Shown one piece after another: positions 4,740 to 13,700 of a DNA stretch of 24,326 nucleotides. The translations under genes and the position numbers were made by a program. The notes beneath the pieces are model-generated. The model worked only from the letters and a program-made list of their open reading frames with translations, was not told the origin of the DNA and ran no database searches. The DNA is from a virus. The stretch spans positions 1 through 24,326 of IMG/VR virus record IMGVR_UViG_3300046028_005436; one strand, written 5' to 3'. Position 1 is the stretch's first letter. Each line of letters opens with the position of its first letter.

Positions 4740-5576
4740 TTTTGATATATCACCAAACAATATCCCCATCACCAAACAAGATAAAGAGACGTGAACCATC
4801 ACCGACAAAGATACACGCATAATGAGAACCATTCCCACTAGGCGACCTCGCCCGATACAAACAATGTGCAGTGGGTATGCAAATACTTTTGAGAAGGCTA
4901 CCTATATTACTGGTCGGTAACATAATGTTTTTGCATGGTGACTGCAAATATATATGACAGTAATTAACTAACCAGTCAATTAGATACCTCGCAACTGGGG
5001 CTCTGCCGCGCCACCCCTACCCATACCATATGTATATCGTCGCGGGATGTTTTCACTCTTTTGGGAGTTTGTTGGCTAACGTCTTTGGCGTGATACGTTT
5101 CGACGCTACCCATGCCTTGGAAGGAGCAGGTTGGGCTGTCATACAGTTTAAGTCGGACCCACTTCTTTTTAGAGCATCGTTTATGTTTTTCCGCAGAGGA
5201 TAAGAATGTTCAGACTGGCTACACCTCTACAACCCGAGGGCAAGTCGCGTATGCGACGCGGCAGATAAGTAAAACTACAAGTAACAAAACCTAAAACACA
5301 GTAATGCTCCCCCCACAGTTCGCCCTACAAAGGACAGGTCGCCGTAGCCAAACTCTTTAAGCCGACACCAAAATATAAACATATGACGTTGTTTACGCTG
5401 CTCCCCCACATCAAAGCATAGGGGTCGAACCACGTTCCCGTGGATAAGCCCCACACCACGCAAACGGTGCACAACCCTTGGTTGCCCAATCCTATTCATC
5501 TAGGGTGGGACTTGCTCGTTTGCTGTCTCCCGACAGGTGTCACAAGAGAGTACCACATGTCTGCTATTCTTGCAAC
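4740..5576. other. Long non-coding region with hairpins between divergent transcripts
   Basis: About 840 bases without a convincing gene. The two longest frames, minus 4750-4947 and plus 5112-5294, lack ribosome sites and have unlike composition. It holds the short repeats (4749-4809); a GGCGTG/CATGCC hairpin (5087-5116) with an inner UUCG loop; a hairpin GTCGC-GTAT-GCGAC (5244-5257); and a two-part hairpin with GGGG/CCCC outside (5421-5424 with 5449-5452) and CCACG/CGTGG inside (5430-5434 with 5439-5443). A cos/pac site, an origin or a small RNA could lie here, since the packaging genes follow. None can be proved from the sequence alone. Confidence 0.55.
4749..4809 (+). repeat. Three short direct repeats upstream of the leftward promoter
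   Basis: ATCACCAAACAA occurs exactly at 4749-4760 and 4768-4779, and as ATCACCGACAAA at 4798-4809. The second and third copies share more flank (CC before, GATA after). They start 27 bases upstream of the -35 of the main leftward promoter, a position suited to an activator or repressor, or to replication iterons. Function is inferred from position only. Confidence 0.4.
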
Positions 5577-5807
5577 ATGGCAACAAAAAAGAAAACTCCC
5601 ACATCAGCAAAACCAAAAAACAGCAACGACAATCGTGACATGCAACTTCGCAACAATGCACTTGCAGCAAGAGCAAAATCAGAGGCTTTCTACGGTGCTA
5701 AGTCGTTAAGTGTTCGCATGTCAGAAGCAGGTTATGGAAGCAGTGGTGTTTTTGCTAGAGCGTTTGGAAAATTTGGTGGCGGTGGACCGCTCACTCGCGG
5801 CAAGTAA
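5577..5807 (+). CDS. 76-aa basic, Gly-rich small protein
   Basis: The start is set at 5577 (MATKKK...), because the frame upstream is a composition-poor extension of the non-coding region. There is no Shine-Dalgarno sequence, but TATTCT (5565-5570), a TAnnnT box, ends 6 bases before the ATG, which would suit a leaderless transcript. The product is Lys/Asn/Ser-rich at first, then helical (LRNNALAARAKSEAFYG), with a Gly-rich, basic end (GKFGGGGPLTRGK). No domain is recognised. It heads the rightward module with the next gene, so a virion or packaging accessory is plausible. Confidence 0.7.
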   Translation: MATKKKTPTSAKPKNSNDNRDMQLRNNALAARAKSEAFYGAKSLSVRMSEAGYGSSGVFARAFGKFGGGGPLTRGK

Positions 5808-5826
5808 CACCAAGTAGACTCACCCC

Positions 5827-6519
5827 ATGGCAAAAAAGAAAATGACATCACCAGCAAAATCTGATACAAGCGGAATGTCACTCGCAGATTTTAAAGCCAA
5901 CTACACCACAGCAGCACCAAGTTCAGCATCAGTAGGTATTGCAGGAAAAACTTATACAGCACCTGGAACAAGCAAAGCGTATGTTGGACCAAACTATACA
6001 AAAGATTCAAAAGTTAAAACCGCTGGTAAAGGTTTCGCAGGAAGCGGAACACCACTAGGAACATCTATAGCAGGGTCGAACCTATCCAAAGGCAACGTAG
6101 CCAATGCCGCGTTACTTGTTACAGCACTCCCAGCCAAAGCAGGTTCAGTAGTAGCCGTTGGAGGAGGAAAAGTAGTATCTAAAGTCCTCGGACGATACGC
6201 AGTGCCATCGGTTCAAGGTGCAGCACAAGGTGCTTTCACATCTGCAACCAAAGGTCTAAACGCAATTAGTGGAGGAGGGCGCGTATACAAAGCCAACACC
6301 GTGTTCGGACCAACCCTTGCGTCAACCAAAATTGCTTCATCCGCACAAACCGCGGGTCGACTTACAGGCTTAGAAGCGAACGCAGCACGAATTGCCACAG
6401 ACTCGGCACGTGGTGCAGCAGCAGGCGGCATAAATATTGTCAAAGATATTCAAACAGGCAAAAAAATCCTTAAAGGTGCAGCAGCACTTGGTGGACTATA
6501 CGCAATTAAAAAGAAGTAG
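5827..6519 (+). CDS. 230-aa Ala/Gly/Ser-rich basic protein
   Basis: Starts MAKKK, like the gene before it. No Shine-Dalgarno; TAGACT (5815-5820) ends 6 bases before the ATG. The sequence is low-complexity: Thr/Ser/Pro/Gly-rich to about residue 95, then two hydrophobic Ala/Val-rich helices (about 90-125) and a C-terminal helix rich in Gly/Ala ending in KKK. No enzyme motif is present. The basic ends and small hydrophobic helices could fit a DNA-associated or ejected virion protein; this is only a guess. Confidence 0.78.
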   Translation: MAKKKMTSPAKSDTSGMSLADFKANYTTAAPSSASVGIAGKTYTAPGTSKAYVGPNYTKDSKVKTAGKGFAGSGTPLGTSIAGSNLSKGNVANAALLVTALPAKAGSVVAVGGGKVVSKVLGRYAVPSVQGAAQGAFTSATKGLNAISGGGRVYKANTVFGPTLASTKIASSAQTAGRLTGLEANAARIATDSARGAAAGGINIVKDIQTGKKILKGAAALGGLYAIKKK

Positions 6520-6531
6520 TCTTATCCCTAC

Positions 6532-8517
6532 ATGGGAACCAAACGTAAAGTCAACCCCGAAGACAAACAACGATTCTTCGCAGCCATAGCAGCAGGCTCA
6601 TCAATAACCGAAGCGTCACGCATCTCAGGTGTACACATCAACACAGGCTCACGATGGTTAGCCCAATCCAAAGCAGCCAAAGCCAAACTAGACGCAGCAG
6701 TACTCGCAGTCACCAAAACCAAATCACGTGAAGGCGGCGCACAATACCGCCAATACGAACAAGACCTTGATGAGTCAAACAACCTGCTACCTGCCATCCC
6801 CCACAACCGTTTATGCGACGAAGCCCTACGCGGCTTACATGACTTCGACTTCTTTAGAAAACATTACCTGGGTCGTGTCCCGTCACCATGGCAAGTAGAG
6901 GCAGCCGTCACCCTAGTAGCCATGTTAGAAAACCCTGAAAAAGAATTTGTTGTCTTAAACGTCCCACCAGGAGCAGGCAAATCCACCCTCTTCCACGACG
7001 TAGCCGTATGGTCTATTGTCCGTAACCGTGCCATCCGTGTGATGATTGGTTCCATCTCCCAAGCAATGGCAAAACAATACTCTCGACGTATCCGCGAAAC
7101 CTTAGAACGTCAACAACCAATCCACCCAGACCCAGAAATTGTTAAGAAAGGTTTAGCGGTGGACGCTCAAGGATGTTTGTCAGTCGACTACGGTCGTTTC
7201 AAACCATCCGACAAAGGTGCACTATGGCGTGCAGAAGAATTTGTTGTAGAACAATTAGATGGCAACGGGTTAGATAACAAAGAACCAACCGTACGTGCAT
7301 ACGGAATTGACTCAGAATACATCGGACACCGCGCAGACCTGTGCCTTTTCGACGACGTGGCATCTGTAGACAACGCTCGTGAAGGCAACACTCGTGACAA
7401 ACTGTTGGAACGGTGGGACCAAGTAGCCGAAGCCCGTGTAGACCCAGCAGGACTCCTTGCTGTTGTAGGTCAGCGTCTCGGTTCAGGTGATTTGTATGCT
7501 CATTGCCTCAACAAAATCACGTATGACATCGACGATGATGATTATGACGGGTCAGACATGACCACACCAGAGTCTTTCGCTGCCACAGAACCAGTTAAAT
7601 CCTCTAAATACAAGCACATTGTGTACAAATCTTATTACCCTGAACTAGATGACGGTCCCAAATCACGTCGATATGATGCCAAACCATACCCTGAAGGACC
7701 TTTACTGGACCCGCAACGTCTCGGTTGGAAAGATTTGTCGTACATCAGGTACTCTAACCCGCGCACATTCAAAGTTGTGTACCAACAAGAAGACGACGCA
7801 GACGACACCAACCTAATCTCGCGTGTGTGGATAACAGGTGGGGTAGGACCCGACGGTGTTCTCTATCAGGGTTGTATAGATAATGACCGTTTACCTGGTC
7901 AAGTCCCTGAAGGACTCACCCCGCCAGTCATTTCACTGATTTCTGTTGACCCATCCCCATCACAGTTCTGGGGTATCCAATGGTGGCTGTACCAGCCTGC
8001 AACAAACCTCAGATATTTGATAGATGTCGAACGAATCAAACTGACTGCCGAAGAACTTTTAGGTTATGACACCTCTACAGGGGAATACTCTGGTCTGTTA
8101 GAGGATTGGACTAATCGTGCGTTCAGTTACGGCTACCCTGTATCACACATCGTGGTTGAGGTCAACGCCGCCCAACGATTCCTCTTAGCCCACGACTTTG
8201 TTCGCAAATGGCAATCACGACAAATGGTAAACATCATCCCCCACACCACACACCGAAACAAATTCGACGAAAAACTTGGTATCGAAGCACTACTCCCACC
8301 CCTCTACCGTTCAGGAGCAGTACGTCTACCAACCATGCGTGGCAACTGGAAAACTCTTGCACTAGTAGACGAACTCACCAAATGGTCGCCCGACAAAAAA
8401 AATGGTACCGACCTTGTAATGGCAAACTGGTTTGCAGAACTACACTTCCCAACAGTCGGCGGCATAAAACTACCACCACGACAATGGCGACCCTCATGGA
8501 TGCTGAGTGGCAATTAA
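6532..8517 (+). CDS. terL: Terminase large subunit with N-terminal HTH
   Basis: DNA-packaging motor: an ATPase that pumps DNA through the portal and a nuclease that cuts concatemers. Walker A is VPPGAGKST (144-152). Walker B is LCLFDD (270-275). Coupling and arginine-type motifs follow. The RuvC/RNase H-like nuclease has D473 (VDPS), E543 (VVEVN) and D627 (GTDLVMAN) in the expected order. Residues about 12-45 form a helix-turn-helix (ITEASRISGVHINTGSRWL), like those in small terminases, and no separate small subunit is seen nearby. There is no Shine-Dalgarno; TAGTCT overlaps the upstream stop. At 661 aa it is slightly long for TerL, explained by the HTH. Confidence 0.97.
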   Translation: MGTKRKVNPEDKQRFFAAIAAGSSITEASRISGVHINTGSRWLAQSKAAKAKLDAAVLAVTKTKSREGGAQYRQYEQDLDESNNLLPAIPHNRLCDEALRGLHDFDFFRKHYLGRVPSPWQVEAAVTLVAMLENPEKEFVVLNVPPGAGKSTLFHDVAVWSIVRNRAIRVMIGSISQAMAKQYSRRIRETLERQQPIHPDPEIVKKGLAVDAQGCLSVDYGRFKPSDKGALWRAEEFVVEQLDGNGLDNKEPTVRAYGIDSEYIGHRADLCLFDDVASVDNAREGNTRDKLLERWDQVAEARVDPAGLLAVVGQRLGSGDLYAHCLNKITYDIDDDDYDGSDMTTPESFAATEPVKSSKYKHIVYKSYYPELDDGPKSRRYDAKPYPEGPLLDPQRLGWKDLSYIRYSNPRTFKVVYQQEDDADDTNLISRVWITGGVGPDGVLYQGCIDNDRLPGQVPEGLTPPVISLISVDPSPSQFWGIQWWLYQPATNLRYLIDVERIKLTAEELLGYDTSTGEYSGLLEDWTNRAFSYGYPVSHIVVEVNAAQRFLLAHDFVRKWQSRQMVNIIPHTTHRNKFDEKLGIEALLPPLYRSGAVRLPTMRGNWKTLALVDELTKWSPDKKNGTDLVMANWFAELHFPTVGGIKLPPRQWRPSWMLSGN

Positions 8518-8518
8518 G

Positions 8519-8524
8519 TATAGT
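8519..8524 (+). promoter_or_regulatory. Candidate -10 box before the portal gene
   Basis: GTATAGTATTGTTG (8518-8531) directly follows the terL stop. It shares GTATAGTAT(T)GTTG with the promoter at 20614, and the TATAGT hexamer with those at 18974 and 4694. No good -35 is seen. A start here would give a leader of about 35 bases before the GTG at 8565. Confidence 0.4.
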
Positions 8525-8564
8525 ATTGTTGGCATAGCCATCTACTGTAGGAGAACTACAAACA

Positions 8565-10385
8565 GTGCAATCAGTTGAACAAATAGTAGCCCTCTACAAC
8601 GCCCGCCGCGAAGCGCAAGGACCCATCCTGCGCCGTATGCGCGAAGTAAGAGACTTAGCAAATGGCGACATCGTAATACCATTATCAGAACTTGACCGCA
8701 ACGCACGAACCAACGTAGCAAACCTACTCGTACAAGGCTTAGACCAAACCTCTATGCGTATCGCATCAACCATGCCGATGCCATTCTTCCCACCAATCAA
8801 ACAAAACAACTCAGACTCACAAGAACAAGCACGCCTTCGCAAAAAAATTATTTTGTCATACTGGGACAAAAACAAAATGGGACTCAAAATGCGTCGACGT
8901 GCAAGACACTTCCTCGCATACTCATCCAGCCCTGTGTACCTACGCCCAGATTTCAAAACGCTCACACCAACCTGGTCTATTCGCAACCCGCTCGACACCT
9001 ACGCTGCACCACACGAAGACCCAGACAACCTAGTCCCAGATGACACAATTTTTACGTACACAAAAACCGCTCAATGGCTTATCGACAATTACGGTCCACA
9101 AGTTGTTGGCAAACTTCGCATGGGACGTGTGACACCAGACTCACGTTTCACCATTCTTGAATACTGTGACGATACAGAAATTGTTTTGTGTGTTATGGGT
9201 GCGCCAGTCGCAGAAGGAATGACACCACCAGAACGAGCAGGATTAGAAACACTTGAACTAGAACGCATGCCGAACCGTACAGGTATGCCACTGTCCGTTA
9301 TCCCAAGTCGTATCTCATTAGATACCCCAAAAGGTCAGTATGACGGTGTGCTTGGAATGTATTTCACACGCGCACGTTTACAAGCACTCACAGAAATCGC
9401 TATCGAACGCGGCATCTTCCCAGACGAATACTTGGTAGCACGCGCAGGCGAGAACCCTGAAATTATCCAGATGGCTGACGGAAAAACAGGACAATTAGGT
9501 GTAGTTAAAGGCGGCGACATTCAACAGTTACAAACAAACCCAGGCTACAAAACTGATACAGCCTTAGACCGTCTCGAACGCCAAGAGCGACTTGAGGGTG
9601 CTATCCCTGCAGAATTCGGTGGAGAATCAGGCACCAACATACGAACTGGTCGCCGCGGCGAAAACGTACTGTCATCCACAATTGACTTCCGTGTACAAGA
9701 AGCCCAAGCAGTATTTGAACAAGCACTCTACGAAGAAGACAAGATTGCTATTGCTATCGAACTAGCCTACTGGGGCAATCAAAAGAAATCGTTTTTCCTA
9801 CAAGGACGCGCATCAGGTGGCATGACCAACTATGTGCCAAACAAAGTATTCGAAACCGACTTCCACTACGTCACATACCCATCATCAGGTTCAGATGTCA
9901 ACGGTCTTATCGTAGGTTTAGGTCAAAGACTGGGTACAGGTTTGATGTCGAAAGAATCAGCACGTGAATCCGACCCGTTGATTACCGACCCTGAACTAGA
10001 AAAAGACCGCATCACATCCGAATCAGTAGAAGCCGCGCTGCTGTCAAGTATCCAAGCACAAGCCGCTGACCCTAACGGACCATACCAACCAGATGACCTC
10101 GCATACCTAACTATGCTTACAGTAGAAAAGAACATGAGTTTGTATCAGGCTGTACAAAAAACTCAGCAACGCGCACAAGAACGTCAAGCAGCGATGGCAC
10201 CACAAGGCGCACCAGAAACAATGCCAGGATTAGCAATGCCAGGTATGGGTGCAGAACAACCTGCAGCACCAGCAGGTCCAGGCGGTGTGGAAGGATTGTT
10301 AGCACAACTTGGTGGACCACCAGCAGGCGCAATGGCACAACCAGGAACACCTGGAGCGGTACTCAGTTTAGGAGGGAGACTATAA
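8565..10385 (+). CDS. Portal protein
   Basis: The dodecameric ring through which DNA enters and leaves the head. The call rests on position right after terL, length (606 aa), and portal-like layout. There is an N-terminal helical part with a conserved 'RNARTNVANLLVQGLDQTSMRIAS' style segment, a wing/clip region around residues 100-330 (PVYLRPDF, NPLDTYAAPHEDPDN), and a stem/crown with helices at 340-420 (QERLEGAIPAEFGGESGTN). The last 70 residues are Gly/Pro/Ala/Met-rich and probably disordered. Start is GTG with AGGAG 11 bases upstream. The TAA is directly followed by the next ATG. Confidence 0.9.
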   Translation: MQSVEQIVALYNARREAQGPILRRMREVRDLANGDIVIPLSELDRNARTNVANLLVQGLDQTSMRIASTMPMPFFPPIKQNNSDSQEQARLRKKIILSYWDKNKMGLKMRRRARHFLAYSSSPVYLRPDFKTLTPTWSIRNPLDTYAAPHEDPDNLVPDDTIFTYTKTAQWLIDNYGPQVVGKLRMGRVTPDSRFTILEYCDDTEIVLCVMGAPVAEGMTPPERAGLETLELERMPNRTGMPLSVIPSRISLDTPKGQYDGVLGMYFTRARLQALTEIAIERGIFPDEYLVARAGENPEIIQMADGKTGQLGVVKGGDIQQLQTNPGYKTDTALDRLERQERLEGAIPAEFGGESGTNIRTGRRGENVLSSTIDFRVQEAQAVFEQALYEEDKIAIAIELAYWGNQKKSFFLQGRASGGMTNYVPNKVFETDFHYVTYPSSGSDVNGLIVGLGQRLGTGLMSKESARESDPLITDPELEKDRITSESVEAALLSSIQAQAADPNGPYQPDDLAYLTMLTVEKNMSLYQAVQKTQQRAQERQAAMAPQGAPETMPGLAMPGMGAEQPAAPAGPGGVEGLLAQLGGPPAGAMAQPGTPGAVLSLGGRL

Positions 10386-10772
10386 ATGGCAGCATACGGA
10401 CAACGCACAGATTTGAACATGGCACCATCAGCGGTACCAGGACAAACATACGGTGAAGCAGGCGCACAAATGGCTGCACAACGCGCAGTACCAATGGGCG
10501 CACCACCAGCACCAGCACCACCAGCACAAGGTGCATCAACTTCATACACAGCACCAGGTCAACTTGGACCATTGGACCGACCAACAGAACGCCCTAACGA
10601 ACCTGTAACCGCTGGCGCACCATTCGGACCAGGGCGTATGTCACAAGGAAACGCATACATTGGACCACGCAACAGCGACCCAATCCTTGACGAACTACGC
10701 GCACTATACGCAACTTACCCAAGTGATGAACTTGCAGACATGTTGGATTCCTATTTGCGCGAAGGCTACTAA
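10386..10772 (+). CDS. 128-aa Pro/Ala-rich virion-module protein
   Basis: Directly abuts the portal stop, with GGAGGGAG in the portal 3' end as ribosome site. Residues 1-95 are Pro/Ala/Gly/Gln-rich and look disordered, continuing the style of the portal C-terminus. Residues 97-128 form an acidic helix (DPILDELRALYATYPSDELADMLDSYL). It overlaps the giant gene by TAATG. It is probably a small structural or assembly protein; no family recognised. Confidence 0.78.
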   Translation: MAAYGQRTDLNMAPSAVPGQTYGEAGAQMAAQRAVPMGAPPAPAPPAQGASTSYTAPGQLGPLDRPTERPNEPVTAGAPFGPGRMSQGNAYIGPRNSDPILDELRALYATYPSDELADMLDSYLREGY

Positions 10773-13700
10773 TGGCTGGATTCTTTAACGTCTTCGATTC
10801 CGTAGACGAGGAAAATAATGACAAAGACGCGCAAGGGAACATTGACGCACAAAACAAAATCGCTAAAACAATCACACCACAACAAGCATTAGCAGCAAGT
10901 CAAATCTACAAAAAATCTCCGTGGATTCCAGCACGTGTCATTTTGGACATGGCAAAAAATCCGAACCTTTCGCCACAAGCACAAGAAGCAATATCGGGTA
11001 TTGCTGGCAAAAAATATATTGAAACAAACACACCTAACAAACCTGATGACCGTAACTGGTTTGAAAAAACTATTTACGACCCAGCCAAAGCAGCAACACG
11101 ATGGGGTTTTGCAGCATTGCAATTCACACCTGATGCAGTACAAAACGCTGCGTCACAAGCATTTTCTGGCAACGACCCTGCAGGTGTCGACGGATGGTTT
11201 GCATCGACAGCATTGGGTGCGATGGCTTCAGGTCAAGACACAGGTAGCGGATTTTTTCTTGGTGGGGAAGCCGCAAAAACTCAAGCACAAAAAGCCAAAG
11301 ATTTTCGGGGAAGTATTAACAATCATGCTTGGACTGTTGGGCGTGGTGCCGCCGACATTGTGTTCACACCAGGAACCAAAGAGTACTCACTGCTTTCAGG
11401 GTTCTTTGACGCTGCTGTAAACATTTTTGCTGACCCAACACTGTACGCAGGTCAAGCGTTCAGATTAGCAAAAACTGGCGCATACTCAGATAAAACTGTT
11501 AAGGGCTTGGTTGGCACCCGAAAAATATCTCAAGGATTAGCAAAACAACTTGTTGACCGTGGTCTGGTACAAACAGACAAAATTCCTGAGTTAACTGGAG
11601 AAGTGGCAATTGCTGCATCAAAACTTGCCAAAGGCGAAATAGGTTTAGATTCCGCTGAAGCAATCTCATTTAGAAATTCCGACTACTTTGCATGGTTTGA
11701 ACAAAACAATAAAGCAGTCAGAATGGCTACCCGTATCGCTGGTTTTGGCGAAGAAGCAACCACACAAATTGCTGCACGAAAACTCACTGGGACAGCAGCA
11801 TCAGCGTTACGTGGCAAAGCAGCATTTCAAATCATGGAAGATTTCAAGGGAACTATCGACCCTGGAACGGCAGCACGTCTAGCAGAAGCAGACACGCCTC
11901 TAAAAGTTAAAGCAATCATTGGTGAGGCTGCTGCACGTCTATCAGCAAACGTTGAAGATGTTATGTTGCCACGCCAAATTGGTGACATTGCAGGAACAGG
12001 TGCAACAGCCGCCGCCCGTGAAGTTATCCGTGAACGAATCCCACTGTACCGAACCATTCGCAACAGCAGATGGTACACAGACATTCCTACAGAAAACGTA
12101 TTGAACTTTGGCACTGGATTGGAACGGTCCAAGGCTGTCACAAACATGGCGAACTTTTTGCGTGGACTAAAAATTCATACCGCACTACCAGAAATATTTG
12201 ACAATTTTGTTGGCGAAGCAATGGCAGGACTGTCTTTGGAAAACGCCGCAGAACGCAAGGTTGCTGCAGAGAACATTTACGGCAAGTTTATTGAAATTAT
12301 TACCGAACAATCTGGTGGTGATGTAAACATTGCTAGAGAAGCAACACGCAGAATCAAAGAAGAACTAGCCAAGATTCGTGTGTTCGGTGCAGACGAAATG
12401 GGCAACTTGGATGATGGTGGTTTGCTGCAACATTTGCGTCAACTTGGTTTGTCCGATAAAGAATTATCTCGTTTTGGTCGAGAAGAACTTGACCAACTTC
12501 GAATCCAAGGACCAACAGCACTGGTAGAACTAGCAGAGAACGTATATGTTTTGCCAGACTACAGAAAACTTCGCGCACTAACAGGAAACAAAATAACCAA
12601 GTTTGCTTTGACTAACGCCAAAACTGGCGACCAACGACTAATTCCTGCAATTGCCGAACAACTCCAAACAGAAGTATGGAAACCAATGGTTCTAGCCACA
12701 GGTGGATATGTGGTCAGAAACATGATTGACTCACAAATTCGTATCGGTGCCCGCGGCTACGAAAACTTTTTTACACACCCGTTTCATTTTATTCAAACCG
12801 TTATGGGCAGCCGTTACGTTGGTCCACTTACAGGAAACCTAGACGGAAAAGCCATCACATTTGAAGATTCGCTAGACGACGTAAGTGGTGCCCTTACAAA
12901 AGTTTTGAATGATTTTAAGGATTCAACAAGCAAAACTTTATATCAATCACAATTGATTGACCCTATTGCCGCCAATGAGCGCATGTTGCGAACCGAAAAC
13001 TTTTCGCTCATCGACAGAAGTTTAGACGCACCAGGGCACACAACTGGGTATGTTGACAACCTTGGTCAAATACACAATGACCCTATTTTGCGTCGAGTGG
13101 CATCAATATGGAATCTCCCAAAAACAGAACGCACAGCAGGAATTGTTGATTGGTTGGAAACATCCACCGAAGGCAAGGAGGCTGCAAAATCCATTGTTGC
13201 ATATTTCAAAAACGGTGTTCGAATTTCTAATAGCAAAGGAAAAACACAGTTCATCAAAATAGACAATATCGATGACACAAACTTAATTGCTGCCTGGGTT
13301 GACAAAGCCGCAAGCGCAAAAATACAAACAATCATTCGAGGCGATGAAGAACTCCGATTTGTTGTAGCGCATAACCGTGTGCCAAGAATCCAAACAATCC
13401 TTGACGAACGCGGCATTGAGACAACACGCCCAACTGCAACCCCAGATGGACAACTTACATCTGAAGTTCAGTTTGAACCAAGAATGAATCCAAAAAGATT
13501 AGACACTGTTATCTACTCCGAAGATTCAACAACCAAAGGTGTCGGCGGTTTGGTTAAACTTGATGCTGGTGGAGAAGGAATTATTGTTCGTTTAGACAAC
13601 TATGTTGTTGAAGACCCATTTAATCCAGGAACAACAATAACCCAACCCCATGCAATTATCCAACCTGTTGCGCCAGGTGAAGCGTTTACTGTTAAAACAA

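Noticed and set aside
4750-4947. 65-codon leftward frame with Gly-Asp-rich end
   Set aside because: TTG start, no ribosome site, lies upstream of the early promoter, and its Gly-Asp repeats come from the short DNA repeats.
5087-5116. GGCGTGATACG-TTTCGAC resembles the 5' end of tmRNA
   Set aside because: No matching acceptor 3' strand, T-arm or Ala-Ala-stop tag reading frame is found in the following 450 bases. The segment instead forms a simple hairpin with CATGCC.
5112-5294. 60-codon rightward frame in the non-coding region
   Set aside because: No ribosome site or promoter, composition unlike neighbours, and it contains the hairpin at 5244-5257.
8594-8998. 134-codon leftward frame over the portal start
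   Set aside because: Antisense shadow of the portal gene without start signals.
10184-10549. 121-codon Ala/Pro/Cys-rich leftward frame over the portal end
   Set aside because: Mirror of the low-complexity Gly/Pro/Ala-rich C-terminus of the portal and the following protein; not a separate gene.
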